A stretch of DNA of 64,000 bases, taken from the NCBI RefSeq assembly GCF_001650735.1, contig NZ_LXVY01000029.1:45367-109366 (forward strand), in the 5' to 3' direction. Shown here one piece after another: positions 1 through 9,643 of this stretch. Source of the stretch: Sphingomonas sp. TDK1. GTDB taxonomy: Bacteria > Pseudomonadota > Alphaproteobacteria > Sphingomonadales > Sphingomonadaceae. The translations under genes were made by a program, and so were the position numbers. Each line of letters opens with the position of its first letter. The first letter of the stretch is position 1. The notes beneath the pieces are model-generated. The model saw only the letters and a program-made list of their open reading frames with translations, ran no database searches and had not been told where the DNA came from.

Positions 1-463
1 TCGGACCCTCGCCCATGGTCAGGCAGTCGATCGGCTGGCCGTCCAGCGTCGTGCCCAGTTCGCGGTGCGTCACCCCGTCCCGCAGCGCGATGCGGCTGAC
101 GAGATCATGGTGCCGCTCCATCGAATAGGGCGCGAAATAGGCGAACCAGGTGAGGTCCGTCTGGAAATGGTGGGTGAAGCTGAGGATGCCGCCGGCATAG
201 TCGGTCTCCGCCATCCGCCACGATTCGCGGTCGGCCGACCAGCGCGCCTTGTAGCCGGGCCAGCCGAAGGGATAGGCCGAACTGCCCGCATTGAGGATGC
301 GGAAGGTCAGCGTCCGCCCCTTCGCGCCGGCGACGCGGAAGTGGAACCACTGGAAGAAGTCCGACTGGTGATCGAGGACGATCTCGCAGTCGACCCGGTC
401 GCCTTCGATGGCGACCACGCGGATGTTGCCGCTGTCGAACGCGGCGTTGATCTGAATGCTCAT
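1..463 (-). CDS. M14-type cytosolic carboxypeptidase-like protein, 5' part only
   Basis: Only the first 154 residues lie in the window; the gene runs off the left edge. The reading frame from ATG at 463 gives the N-terminal beta-sandwich domain that precedes the catalytic domain in bacterial CCP/AGBL-like M14 zinc carboxypeptidases. Visible family motifs are FDSGNI at residues 9-14, FFQWFHF at 36-42 and AYFAPYSMERH at 108-118. The zinc ligands would lie further on, outside the window, so catalytic competence cannot be judged. There is no signal peptide, which fits a cytosolic enzyme. The ATG overlaps the stop codon of the DUF4136 gene (ATGA), so the two are probably co-translated. Identification rests on motif recall. 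Confidence 0.82.
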   Translation of the reverse strand, partial: MSIQINAAFDSGNIRVVAIEGDRVDCEIVLDHQSDFFQWFHFRVAGAKGRTLTFRILNAGSSAYPFGWPGYKARWSADRESWRMAETDYAGGILSFTHHFQTDLTWFAYFAPYSMERHHDLVSRIALRDGVTHRELGTTLDGQPIDCLTMGEGP

Positions 464-1071
464 TTGACCGTCGTAGTGATCCCGGACTCGCCGGGGAAGT
501 CCTTGAACAGCGCAGTGGCGAGGCGCTGGGCGGTGGCGGCGGGCTGGTTGTCCTTGATGCCGATGCCGGTCGTCTCGGCGCGGCCTTCCCAGATCACGTT
601 CTCGCCGGCGCGGCGCCGCAGCTGCACCCAGAGCTGGGAAACAAGGATTTCGTTCTGCTTGCGCTTGCCGAGCCCGAAGGAAATGCCGCCGCCCAGGCCG
701 ACACCGCCGCCCCGGCCGCCGCCAAAGCTGCCGCCGCCCAGGCCGATCGACACCGGTGACTGCTCGCGCACCACGCCGCGCGAACTGCGGGTGAAGGACA
801 CCGAGGCGATATAGCCCGCCGGGCGATCGCTGGTGGCGGGGACATAGCCCTGCTTGCTGAGCTCCGCCTGCACCGCATCCGCATAGGCGCGGAACTCCGG
901 CGTGACGTCCATCGCGCCGGACATCGGCACGACGCTGACGGTGGTACGCTCGAACGGCTCGTTCAGATGATAGCGCGTGACGTCGATCGGCGGACGGGCG
1001 CCGGTGGAGGTACATCCCGCCGCCAGCGCGGGGAGGGTAGCGAGCAGGGCAAGACGCAGATACTGATTCAC
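460..1071 (-). CDS. DUF4136 domain lipoprotein
   Basis: The 203-residue product begins with a lipoprotein signal: a hydrophobic stretch ending in a LAAGC lipobox, so it should be anchored in the outer membrane or periplasm. The body fits DUF4136, a family of unknown function. A glycine-rich segment (GLGGGSFGGGRGGG and on) lies around residues 112-130. I chose the GTG at 1071 because an AGGAG lies 9 bases upstream; the GTG at 1077 would leave only 3 bases. The gene is first in a two-gene unit with the M14 peptidase. No substrate or partner can be read from the sequence. Confidence 0.8.
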   Translation of the reverse strand: MNQYLRLALLATLPALAAGCTSTGARPPIDVTRYHLNEPFERTTVSVVPMSGAMDVTPEFRAYADAVQAELSKQGYVPATSDRPAGYIASVSFTRSSRGVVREQSPVSIGLGGGSFGGGRGGGVGLGGGISFGLGKRKQNEILVSQLWVQLRRRAGENVIWEGRAETTGIGIKDNQPAATAQRLATALFKDFPGESGITTTVK

Positions 1072-1203
1072 GAACACGCACTCCTGTTTCGTGGGCGCAA
1101 CGGGTGTATCGCCTCAACGCCGGCCGGGTCGAGCGGATTTGCGGGCCACATCGGGGGTGAAACGTTCGAGGTCGGCGATCGGCTGCATCCGGCATGCGCG
1201 GCC

Positions 1204-1230
1204 TTGACTTCCCGGCCCCGCGCTTATAGG
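1204..1230 (+). promoter_or_regulatory. possible promoter of rpmJ
   Basis: A TTGACT box at 1204-1209 and a TATAGG box at 1225-1230 sit 49 bases before the rpmJ start. The spacer is 15 bases, shorter than the usual 17, so this is a candidate only. Confidence 0.35.
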
Positions 1231-1278
1231 CGAGCCGCTCTTTCCGGCATTCCAGATAATTTGAGAAGCGAATCGGTC

Positions 1279-1404
1279 ATGAAGATCGTGAATTCATTGA
1301 AGTCGCTCAAGGGGCGGCACCGCGACAACCGCGTGATCCGCCGCCGTGGCCGGATCTACGTGATCAACAAGACGCAGAAGCGTTTCAAGGCACGCCAGGG
1401 CTGA
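1279..1404 (+). CDS. rpmJ: 50S ribosomal protein L36, zinc-free (C-minus) type
   Basis: This 41-residue, strongly basic protein starts MKIVNSLKSLKGRHRDN and ends with TQKRFKARQG, matching the bacterial L36 family over its whole length. It contains no cysteine, so it is the C-minus form that lacks the CxxC...CxxxxH zinc ribbon. In E. coli that form (YkgO) is the zinc-independent paralogue. In alphaproteobacteria this form is, to my knowledge, commonly the only one. It assembles into the large ribosomal subunit. A HAD hydrolase gene follows after 8 bases and may be co-transcribed. Confidence 0.97.
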   Translation: MKIVNSLKSLKGRHRDNRVIRRRGRIYVINKTQKRFKARQG

Positions 1405-1412
1405 TCGCCCGG

Positions 1413-2033
1413 GTGGGAACCGCGCCGCACGCCGTCATCTTCGACGTCGGCAACGTTCTTTTTCCTTGGGAACCGCGGCGTTTGTACGAGCGCCTGTTCG
1501 CGAACGAACAGGCGCTCGACGCTTTTCTGTCGCAGGTCGCCACCAAGGAATGGCACTTCCAGCACGACGCTGGCCGCCCCTTCGCCGAGACATCGGTGGA
1601 GCTTAGCGCGCTGTATCCGGAGCATGCGGACAAGATCGCGCTCTGGGGGCCGCGCTTTGGCGAGCAGCTGGGCCCCGCCTTTCCTGACATGGTCACGCTG
1701 ATCGAGGATCTCGATTCGGCGGGCGTGCCGCTGTACGCCATCACCAATTTTTCCGGCGAGTTCTGGCGTGCCTGGATGCCGCAGGTGGAATGGCTGTTCG
1801 GCCGTTTCCAGGGCATCGTCGTGTCGGGCGACGAGAAGCTGGTGAAGCCGGATCCCGCCATCTACGCGCTGGCGCTGGAGCGATTCGGGCTCAAGGGGCC
1901 GGATGCGGTGTTCGTCGACGATATGCCGGTGAACGTGGCGACGGCGCGCGCCTTCGGCATGCACGGCGTGGAATTCATCGGCGCCGGCGCGTTCCGGGCC
2001 GAGCTCGTGCACCTCGGCGTCCTCGCCGGCTGA
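1413..2033 (+). CDS. HAD-superfamily hydrolase, subfamily IA
   Basis: The 206-residue protein has the four HAD motifs in order: motif I as DVGNVLF near residue 10, a serine/threonine motif II in the ITNFSG segment near 113, lysine in KLVKPDP near 144, and motif IV as VFVDDMP near 169. Motif I reads DxGN rather than DxDG, a variant common among epoxide-hydrolase-like and haloacid-type members, so phosphatase activity is not guaranteed. The start is GTG at 1413, 8 bases after rpmJ. The physiological substrate cannot be told. Confidence 0.88.
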   Translation: MGTAPHAVIFDVGNVLFPWEPRRLYERLFANEQALDAFLSQVATKEWHFQHDAGRPFAETSVELSALYPEHADKIALWGPRFGEQLGPAFPDMVTLIEDLDSAGVPLYAITNFSGEFWRAWMPQVEWLFGRFQGIVVSGDEKLVKPDPAIYALALERFGLKGPDAVFVDDMPVNVATARAFGMHGVEFIGAGAFRAELVHLGVLAG

Positions 2034-2046
2034 GGCCGGCCCTTTT
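2025..2046 (+). terminator. hairpin terminator after the HAD gene
   Basis: GCCGGC at 2025-2030 pairs with GCCGGC at 2035-2040 around a TGAG loop, and CCTTTT follows. The stem overlaps the stop codon of the HAD gene. It probably ends the rpmJ-HAD transcript. Confidence 0.6.
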
Positions 2047-2255
2047 CTCTCGCCGCATTCGCTTTGGCCCGTCCTCCCTCCGGGGCGCGCAGGCGCCCGG
2101 ATCGCACCGTTTCGAGCGGTGGGGCGCCGGTCCGCGACATGCTGAACGTCGCCGTAACCTCCGCGCGTGCGTATCGTCTATAACGAGAGAGAGAAGCGTG
2201 CCGTGGTTGCGGCATGGGCACCTGTTCGTGCCGTGGGGACCGGGAGTTCGGCTGG

Positions 2256-3329
2256 ATGACGCGTCTGGCGCTGGTGATGATCGTCAAGAACGAGGCGCGG
2301 TGCCTGGCCCGGTGCCTGGAGAGCGTGCGCGGCCATGTCGACCGGATGATCGTGCTCGACACCGGCTCCACCGACGATACCGTCGCCATCGCGCAGCGGC
2401 TTGGCGCGGAGGTCCATGCCTTTCCGTGGTGCGACGATTTCGCCGCGGCGCGCAATGCCGCGCTCGACCATTCCGATGCCGACTGGAACCTGATTCTCGA
2501 CGCCGACGAGTGGTTGGAATCGGGCGCGGCGGCGCTGGGGGCGACGACGCTGCCGTCGCTGGGGGGCGCGCCGGCGGCATTTCTCGGCTGCGTCCATCTC
2601 GTCAATGCCGGGCGGCGCGAGGAGGATCCGGGCCAGCGCATCCTGCTGCCGCGCCTGTTGCCGCGCGGCGTGCGCTACCAGGGGCGTGTCCATGAACAGC
2701 CGGATAGCGGGCTGCCGCTCCACCCGTTGGATATCGTTGTCGGCCATGACGGCTATGTGCCGGACCAGCTCGCCGCCAAGCGGGGCCGCAACGAGGCCCT
2801 GCTCCACGCGGCGCTGGAAGCGAACCCGGAAGATGGTGCGATGTGGTACCAGCTGGGACGCGAACTTTTCGCCTATGACGACATTGCCGGCGCGCTCGAT
2901 GCGATGCTGCACGCCTATCGGTTCGTCGCTCCGGATTCGATCGAGCGCCTGTCGGTCGTGATCTATACCGTTCTGCTGCTGCGGCTGGCGAAGCGCCACG
3001 AAGAGGCGCTGGCGCTGGTCGATGCGGAGCAGGACCGCTGGGAGCACGCTCCCGACTTCTTTTTCGCGGTGGCGGAGCTGTACCTGGAATGGGCGTCGCT
3101 GAACCTCGAAATCGCGCAGGAGGAACTGCTGCCGGTGGTGGAAGCTGCCTGGCTGAAATGCCTGCAGATTGGTGAGCGCCCCGGCCTTGCCGTGACCTTC
3201 GAGGGCAGCGGGAGCTATCGTGCGGCGCAGAATCTGGCGAATTTCTACAAGGTGCTGGGGTTTGCGGATGAGGCTGCGCACTATGCGAAGCTGAGTGGCG
3301 AGATGCGGGCCGCAGCACGGGCTGCCTGA
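2256..3329 (+). CDS. family 2 glycosyltransferase with C-terminal helical repeat region
   Basis: The N-terminal third is a GT-A domain: VMIVKNE near residue 10, VLDTGSTDDT near 35 and the metal-binding LDADEW near 80. This is the SunS-like branch of GT2, often annotated as beta-1,4-glucosyltransferase-like. The remainder is alpha-helical with tetratricopeptide character. I placed the start at ATG 2256, where the conserved MTRLALVMIVKNE begins and a GGGAG lies upstream; the upstream in-frame ATG at 2214 adds 14 residues with no family character. There is no membrane segment, so the enzyme is predicted to be cytosolic. Donor and acceptor are unknown and there is no polysaccharide cluster nearby. 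Confidence 0.88.
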   Translation: MTRLALVMIVKNEARCLARCLESVRGHVDRMIVLDTGSTDDTVAIAQRLGAEVHAFPWCDDFAAARNAALDHSDADWNLILDADEWLESGAAALGATTLPSLGGAPAAFLGCVHLVNAGRREEDPGQRILLPRLLPRGVRYQGRVHEQPDSGLPLHPLDIVVGHDGYVPDQLAAKRGRNEALLHAALEANPEDGAMWYQLGRELFAYDDIAGALDAMLHAYRFVAPDSIERLSVVIYTVLLLRLAKRHEEALALVDAEQDRWEHAPDFFFAVAELYLEWASLNLEIAQEELLPVVEAAWLKCLQIGERPGLAVTFEGSGSYRAAQNLANFYKVLGFADEAAHYAKLSGEMRAAARAA

Positions 3330-3648
3330 GCGGGCGGCCGAGCGGTTTGCGCTGCGTATAAAAAATTTACTACGCCATGTCCCGAAATGGGTCAAAAAGG
3401 TGCGTGCCTGCCAGGCAAGTTTCAGGGCGCTCGGTTGTCCGATTGAAAGTCGCGGCAGCGAACTTTCCATAATCACGCCATAAATCCCGAAGCAGCCCGT
3501 AGGATGCTGCCTTGCTCCCCCGCCCGCCGCGGTGCGTGCGCGGGCCAATGACTCGGTTGCAGGCTTTCGTGATGCAGTGCACACTATAGCCTAACGAAAA
3601 TAATCGGTTCCGGAGTCGCGACATTCTTCCAGTAGGGGGTTAGCGAAT
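3330..3648. other. 319-bp intergenic region, AT-richer than its surroundings
   Basis: No convincing gene is seen. The stretch starts with an A/T-rich patch (about 3356-3370). A short perfect inverted repeat, TGCCTGCCAGGCA, lies at 3405-3417. The last 100 bases presumably hold the promoter of the PEP-CTERM gene, but no clear -35/-10 pair could be assigned. The low-GC character contrasts with the rest of the window. Confidence 0.5.
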
Positions 3649-4263
3649 ATGAAGATACGAACCATGTTGGCTGCTTCGGCAGCTCTTATTGCCTTATCGA
3701 CACCTGCACATGCGGCCAAGATCATCGGCGAGCTTAGCTTTACCGGATTCGTTGCGCCGATCGGGTCGACCAAGCTGATCGATGCTACCGGGCTCGATTT
3801 CTTGCACAATAACGGCAAGGCAGGCTTCGGCACCATTCTCAGCTATATCGGTAGCAGTGGTGTTTTTGCGGGTGCGATCTGCACGAGCGGGAGCTGCGGC
3901 GAGATCGCCGATCTACCCACCTTCACCGGCGGTCCGATCAACGGATTCCTCAATTTCTACGACAGCCTGTACTTCGACTTGGCGTCGATCTCCTCGGTGC
4001 AGCGGGATCCCGATGCCGCCAACGGCAGCCTGAAGCTCATCATCAACGGTACGTTCCGTGCGCCCTATTATTGGGAAAACACGCCGGCGGTGCTGACGCT
4101 GACGACGCAGGGGAGCGGGTTCACCACCTTCTCCGCGACTGTGTTCGACTCCGCCGTGCCGGAACCGGCGAGCTGGGCGATGATGATCGCCGGCTTCGCT
4201 ATGCTCGGTGGCGCGCTGCGGTACTCTCGCAAGTCTGTTCGGGTCGGCTACAGCCGCGGCTGA
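3649..4263 (+). CDS. PEPxxWA-CTERM sorting domain-containing protein
   Basis: The 204-residue protein has a Sec signal peptide (cleavage near residue 23, after AHA). It ends with the sphingomonad exosortase-type signal: VPEPASWAMM, a hydrophobic helix (IAGFAMLGGAL) and a basic tail. Such proteins are exported, processed by a XrtA/EpsH-like exosortase and often linked to exopolysaccharide. The middle is a soluble domain of no recognised family, with a Cys pair in AICTSGSCGE. No exosortase gene is in this window. A GC hairpin follows the gene. Confidence 0.92.
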   Translation: MKIRTMLAASAALIALSTPAHAAKIIGELSFTGFVAPIGSTKLIDATGLDFLHNNGKAGFGTILSYIGSSGVFAGAICTSGSCGEIADLPTFTGGPINGFLNFYDSLYFDLASISSVQRDPDAANGSLKLIINGTFRAPYYWENTPAVLTLTTQGSGFTTFSATVFDSAVPEPASWAMMIAGFAMLGGALRYSRKSVRVGYSRG

Positions 4264-4283
4264 ATCACGTCTCGGACAATCAG

Positions 4284-4312
4284 GCGCCCCGGCGGCCGCG
4301 CCGGCGGGGCGC
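4284..4312 (+). terminator. hairpin after the PEP-CTERM gene
   Basis: GCGCCCCG at 4284-4291 pairs with CGGGGCGC at 4305-4312 and is followed by TTGTTCGT. It is a plausible rho-independent terminator with a weak U tract. Confidence 0.5.
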
Positions 4313-4512
4313 TTGTTCGTCAACATCGCCGCCGCCGGAAGCGATTCGGATGCGGTGTGCATATCGGCTGCATCGCGGGGCCGGGGTGCCGCGGAACGCG
4401 CCGTCCGGGGCCCGGAACGCGCGGGCACCGTCGTCTGCGGCGATCCGCAGTCGCTGGAGCGCGATGCGGTGGCGCGTGGCCTTCGGGCTATGTCGGCTCT
4501 AGGTAAAAGGCC

Positions 4513-5382
4513 CTAGCGGCTCCACCGCGCGAAGATGGCGGTCGGCAATTCCAGTCCGCGCGCTTCCTCGCGTACCGTCAGCTCGCCTGCTTCGACCGTG
4601 CCGCCCTTGTCGGCCATGGCCTGGCGCACCAGCTCGCCGATTGCCAGCGCCGACATGCGCACGGCATAGACGGTGAGGAACAGGAAGCGCGAGTTCTCGT
4701 CGAGCAGCTTCGCCACGTCGTCGATCAACGAGGGCAGGCCTTCCTCCAGCTTCCACACCTCGCCATTGGGGCCGCGGCCCCATTTGGGGGGATCGAGGAT
4801 GATGCCGTCATAGCGGCGGCCGCGGCGTACCTCGCGCGCGGTGAACTTCATCGCGTCGTCGATCATCCAGCGGATCGGCTTGTCGGCCATGCCGGAGAGC
4901 TGCGCGTTGGCCTTGCCCTCCATCACCGATTTCTTGGAGGCGTCGACGTGCGTCACCTTGGCGCCGGCCGCCGCCAGCGCCAGCGATCCGACCCCGGTAT
5001 AGCCGAACAGGTTCATGCACTCGGGCTCGGCCATGCCGTCGATGCGGCCGCGCATCCAGTCCCACACCGGCGCCATGTCCGGGAAGAAGCCGAGATGGCG
5101 GAAGGGGGTGGTCTGCGCCGTAAAACGCACTTCCCGCCACGCCAGCGGCCATCCTTCGCGCGGGGTGGGCTTCAGATACTCCCAGCGGCCGCCGCCCTCT
5201 TCGTCGGAGCCGGGCACGAATTCGGCATGCGCGTCCCAGTCGGCCGAGGCCGGTGCCCACATTGCCTGGGGCTCTGGGCGGATGAAGCGATAGGCGCCGT
5301 AGCGCTCCAGCTTGCGGCCATGGCCGGAGTCGATCAGCCCATAGTCCGCCCAGGGCGCGCCGGTGAGAGTGACGAGCTTCAC
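4513..5382 (-). CDS. class I SAM-dependent methyltransferase, RlmI/RsmC-like rRNA type
   Basis: The 289-residue protein carries a Rossmann methyltransferase domain: the SAM-binding NLFGYTGVGSLALAAAGA segment near residue 120, an acidic HVDASK turn, and the LDPPKWGRG motif near 205. DPPK/DPPx is typical of nucleic-acid base methyltransferases. It is shorter than RlmI (about 400 residues) and lacks the N-terminal PUA domain, so the exact target is uncertain. The start is a GTG overlapping the stop codon of thrC (GTGA), so the two are translationally coupled. The pairing with thrC gives no functional clue. Confidence 0.85.
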   Translation of the reverse strand: MKLVTLTGAPWADYGLIDSGHGRKLERYGAYRFIRPEPQAMWAPASADWDAHAEFVPGSDEEGGGRWEYLKPTPREGWPLAWREVRFTAQTTPFRHLGFFPDMAPVWDWMRGRIDGMAEPECMNLFGYTGVGSLALAAAGAKVTHVDASKKSVMEGKANAQLSGMADKPIRWMIDDAMKFTAREVRRGRRYDGIILDPPKWGRGPNGEVWKLEEGLPSLIDDVAKLLDENSRFLFLTVYAVRMSALAIGELVRQAMADKGGTVEAGELTVREEARGLELPTAIFARWSR

Positions 5383-6770
5383 GGCCGGGCGTGCGCCCGC
5401 TCGGCGATATAGCCGGTAATCGCGCCGAACTCGGCGGGGAGGGTGTCGTAGCGCTCCTGGCGCTCGAACAGGTCGCCGATGCGGCCGGGCACGTGCGGCC
5501 GCATGCCGGTGGCGCGCTCGACGGCGTCGCGGAACTTGGCCGGGTGGGCGGTGGCAAGCGTCACCACCGGTACGTCCGGTGCGAGCCCGGCGCGCTGCGC
5601 GGCGGCAAGGCCGATCGCGGTGTGCGGATCGATGACCTGGCATGCTTCGGCACAGGCCCAGCGCATCGCCTCGTTCATGCCGTCGGCATCGATCGCGTCG
5701 CTGGTGAACAGCTTGGAGGCACCTTCCCGTTGCTGGTTCGTCAGCCGCATCGCGCGGCTCGATTCGAAGCCGCGCATCTGCTCGGCGACGGCCCCGCCGG
5801 CGAGATCGGCGAGCAGTCGCTCGAAGTTGGAGCTTACCTGGATGTCCATCGACGGCGCGGCGGTCGGCGTGACGGTGCCCGCCGAATAGTCGCCCGCCGA
5901 AAGCGCGCGGTGGAGGATGTCGTTTACATTGGTAGCCACCACCAACCTCGCCACCGGCAGCCCCATCCGCGCGGCGACATAGCCAGCGAACACGTCGCCG
6001 AAATTGCCGGTGGGTACCGAGAAGGCCACTGCACGCTCGGGCGCGCCTAGGCGGACGGCGGCGTAGAAATAATAGACCACCTGCGCCATCAGCCGGGCCC
6101 AGTTGATCGAGTTAACCGCGCTCAGCTGGAAGCGGCCGGCAAAGTCGCGATCGTTGAACATCGCCTTCACCAGCGCCTGGGCATCGTCGAAGCTGCCGTC
6201 GATCGCGATATTGTGGACGTTCGGCGCGAGCACCGTGGTCATCTGCCGGCGCTGGACGTCGGATACGCGGCCCTGCGGGTGCAGCATGAAGATGTCGACG
6301 CCGATGCGGCCCGCCACCGCATCGATCGCGGCGCTGCCGGTGTCGCCCGAGGTCGCGCCGACGATGGTGAGGTGCTGGTTGGTGCCGGCCAGAAACTTCT
6401 CGAACAACAGGCCGAGCAGCTGGAGTGCTACATCCTTGAAGGCGAGGGTAGGGCCGTGGAACAGCTCGAGCAGCCAGTGTTGCGCATCAAGCTGGACCAG
6501 CGGCGTCACCGCGGCATGGGCGAAGCGGCCATAGGCCTGGGTGCAAAGCGCGCGGAGCTCGTCTTCGCTCAGGTCCGGCGTCACGAACGGCAGCATGACG
6601 CGCACTGCCGTCTCGACATAGGAGAGGCCGCGCATCGCGGCGATATCCTCGGCCGAGAAGCTCGGCCATTCGGTCGGGACATAGAGGCCGCCGTCGCTGG
6701 CGAGTCCGGTGAGGGTGACGTCGCGAAAGCCCAGCAAGGGCGCGGCGCCGCGGGTGCTGTGATACTGCAT
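5379..6770 (-). CDS. thrC: threonine synthase
   Basis: This 463-residue PLP enzyme converts O-phospho-L-homoserine to L-threonine, the last step of threonine synthesis, in the cytosol. It begins with the family signature MQYHSTRG. The lysine that binds PLP is in PTLAFKDVALQ near residue 112, and SGDTGSAA near 160 forms the phosphate-binding loop. Length matches the proteobacterial type of about 460 residues. I took ATG 6770; the open frame continues upstream, but without family similarity. It is followed by the overlapping methyltransferase gene and faces the aldo/keto reductase gene across a 148-base divergent promoter region. Confidence 0.96.
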   Translation of the reverse strand: MQYHSTRGAAPLLGFRDVTLTGLASDGGLYVPTEWPSFSAEDIAAMRGLSYVETAVRVMLPFVTPDLSEDELRALCTQAYGRFAHAAVTPLVQLDAQHWLLELFHGPTLAFKDVALQLLGLLFEKFLAGTNQHLTIVGATSGDTGSAAIDAVAGRIGVDIFMLHPQGRVSDVQRRQMTTVLAPNVHNIAIDGSFDDAQALVKAMFNDRDFAGRFQLSAVNSINWARLMAQVVYYFYAAVRLGAPERAVAFSVPTGNFGDVFAGYVAARMGLPVARLVVATNVNDILHRALSAGDYSAGTVTPTAAPSMDIQVSSNFERLLADLAGGAVAEQMRGFESSRAMRLTNQQREGASKLFTSDAIDADGMNEAMRWACAEACQVIDPHTAIGLAAAQRAGLAPDVPVVTLATAHPAKFRDAVERATGMRPHVPGRIGDLFERQERYDTLPAEFGAITGYIAERAHARP

Positions 6771-6918
6771 GGCCTGCCGCGTTACCCGGCAGTAACGGTC
6801 GGGACAAGATAGCTGTCCTTGGGGGCTGCTTTCCATTGTTCGGGGCAGAGGGTGTTCCGTGCGGGACCCGCGCTGCGTATAGGCGCGTTCGACCAAGCAT
6901 TCCCGATGGAGAGACACG

Positions 6919-7979
<1,061 letters not shown>

Positions 7980-7983
<4 letters not shown>

Positions 7984-8441
7984 GCGTCGCCTTCCGTCGC
8001 GAGAGCGACGAGGAACACAAGGAACCCAAGTTCGAGCTGCCGCTGCCGGCCGGGCCCAACCTGGTCACTGCGGCGGGCCCGGCGTTGATCGCGGGCAAGG
8101 TCGCGGCGCTGGAAGCGGCGATCGAGGCCGAGGGCGATGCCGAAGCCAAGGAAGGGCTGAAGCGCGAGCTGCGCTACTGGAACACCCGCGCCGCCACCGC
8201 GCAAATTGCACCCCCGCTCGAAGACGGCGTTGCCGGCATCGGCGCGCGGGTGCGGATTCGGCTGAATGGGCGCGAGCGGATGATCGAAATCGTCGGCCAT
8301 GACGAGGCCGATCCCGCTGCCGGCCGGCTCGCCTTCCAGGCACCCCTCGCGCATGCGCTGCTCGGGGCGGAGGAAGGCGAGCGGATCGATTTCGGCGGCA
8401 AGGCCGAGGCGATCGAGGTGCTGGCGGTGGAGGCGATCTAG
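7980..8441 (+). CDS. GreA/GreB-family transcription elongation factor-like protein
   Basis: The 153-residue protein has an N-terminal helical region (about residues 25-75) and a C-terminal FKBP-like domain (about 80-150), as in GreA. Gre factors enter the RNA polymerase secondary channel and stimulate transcript cleavage through acidic residues at the coiled-coil tip. Here the tip region reads EAEGDAEAKEG, so acidic residues are present, but the canonical GDxxENAEY pattern is not. It is therefore probably a divergent paralogue rather than the housekeeping GreA. It is translationally coupled to the upstream aldo/keto reductase. Confidence 0.78.
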
Positions 8442-8466
8442 GGCGGACCTCTCCGCTTCTGTGCCC

Positions 8467-8491
8467 CGCTCCCCCTTGCGGGAGGGGGATT
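8467..8491. terminator. GC-rich hairpin between convergent genes
   Basis: A C-run (CTCCCCC) and a G-run (GGAGGGGGA) can pair between the ends of the GreA-like and FAH genes. It resembles the short forms of the C/G-rich intergenic palindromes seen elsewhere in the window. Confidence 0.45.
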
Positions 8492-8508
8492 AGAAAGAAG
8501 GGCGAGGC

Positions 8509-9360
8509 TTACCCTTCCAGCTTCGCCAGATCGAACGCGATCACGTCCTGCCGCTGGGTGCCGAGGCCGGCGATGCCGAGCTCCATCACGTCGCCGGGCT
8601 TGAGGAAGATCTTTTCCGGCTTCTGGCCCTCGCCGACGCCCGGGGGCGTGCCGGTGATCAGCAGGTCGCCCGGATGCAGCGTGATGAAGCGGCTCATGTA
8701 CGCGATGCATTCCGCGACCGGGAAGATCATCGTCGACGTGTTGCCGGTCTGCATGCGCTTGCCGTTGAGGTCGAGATACATGTCGAGCGACTGGCAGTCG
8801 GCGACTTCGTCCGGCGTGACCAGCCACGGGCCGACGGGGCCGAAGGTGTCGCATCCCTTGCCCTTGTCCCACTGGCTGCCGAGCTCCTTCTGAAAGGCGC
8901 GCTCGGACACGTCGTTGGCGAGGACGAAGCCCGCGACATGATCCAGCGCATCGGCCTGCTCAACATGGCGGCAGGTCTTGCCGATAATCACGCCCAGCTC
9001 GACTTCCCAGTCGCTCTTCTGCGAGCCCTTCGGGATCATCACCGGATCGTTCGGGCCGCTGAGGCACGAGATTGCCTTGGTGAAAAAGATCGGTTCGGGC
9101 GGGGGCTCGAGGCCGGCTTCGCGGGCGTGATCGGCATAGTTGAGACCGATCGCGAGGAACTTGCCGATGTTCGCCACCGGTACGCCGAGGCGGACATCGC
9201 CTTCGACTAGCGGCAGGGTGGTGGGATCGACTGCGCGGATCCGTTCGATCACATCCACGGTCAGGTCGGGAACCAGGCCGGTCAGGTCGCGGATACGACC
9301 ATCAGCATCCAGGATGCCGGGCTTTTCGGCACCACGCGGGCCATAGCGAAGCAACTTCAT
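8509..9360 (-). CDS. fumarylacetoacetate hydrolase family protein, probable 2,4-diketo-3-deoxy sugar acid hydrolase
   Basis: The 283-residue protein is a C-C bond hydrolase of the FAH superfamily. The metal-binding acidic residues are visible: two Glu in DWEVELG near residue 125 and Asp in NDVSER near 156; the GTPPGVG loop is near 241. The start MKLLRYG and full-length similarity recall the LRA6-type 2,4-diketo-3-deoxy-L-rhamnonate hydrolase described in Sphingomonas, and the hydrolase of the Xanthomonas L-fucose route. These release pyruvate plus L-lactate. Annotation pipelines often call such proteins ureidoglycolate lyase. It stands alone, but an L-fucose operon lacking this step lies 11 kb away. 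Confidence 0.85.
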   Translation of the reverse strand: MKLLRYGPRGAEKPGILDADGRIRDLTGLVPDLTVDVIERIRAVDPTTLPLVEGDVRLGVPVANIGKFLAIGLNYADHAREAGLEPPPEPIFFTKAISCLSGPNDPVMIPKGSQKSDWEVELGVIIGKTCRHVEQADALDHVAGFVLANDVSERAFQKELGSQWDKGKGCDTFGPVGPWLVTPDEVADCQSLDMYLDLNGKRMQTGNTSTMIFPVAECIAYMSRFITLHPGDLLITGTPPGVGEGQKPEKIFLKPGDVMELGIAGLGTQRQDVIAFDLAKLEG

Positions 9361-9526
9361 GCAAGTGTCCTCATTCAGGAAAGACAGACGGTTGCGCACT
9401 AGCGCGCATGCCTGGCTTGCCAAAGCGGGAATTGCCGATTTGTCAGATTATTGGAACCGCAGCAGGGACGAACGGAGGGTCCCTGTCGGCAGTGGTAACG
9501 CCTTTTGTGTAAATCGCCATCGACTC

Positions 9527-9612
9527 GGCAGAAGCCGGGGTCCGCACGCCGCAAGGGCGCGGCGAGCACCCGCACCTGGACCCCGACGGATCCCGGCTTT
9601 CGCCGGGATGGT
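9527..9612. repeat. dispersed GGATCCCGG-type palindrome (copy 1)
   Basis: AGAAGCCGGGGTCC near 9531 is mirrored by GGACCCCGACGGATCCCGGC at 9578-9597, which is followed by a smaller palindrome (CCCGGCTTTCGCCGGG). The same core recurs at about 36979-37075 and 60990-61087. It is an intergenic REP-like element with no coding capacity. Confidence 0.75.
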
Positions 9613-9643
9613 GGCCGGGGGCGGGGCCGGCGCCTCTAAACGC

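Noticed and set aside
4264..4512. Short plus-strand frames after the PEP-CTERM gene
   Set aside because: They overlap the hairpin terminator, have no ribosome-binding site and show no protein-like composition.
8509..9360. Ureidoglycolate lyase
   Set aside because: The FAH fold allows it, but no allantoin or purine genes are nearby and the similarity is closer to diketo-deoxy sugar acid hydrolases.
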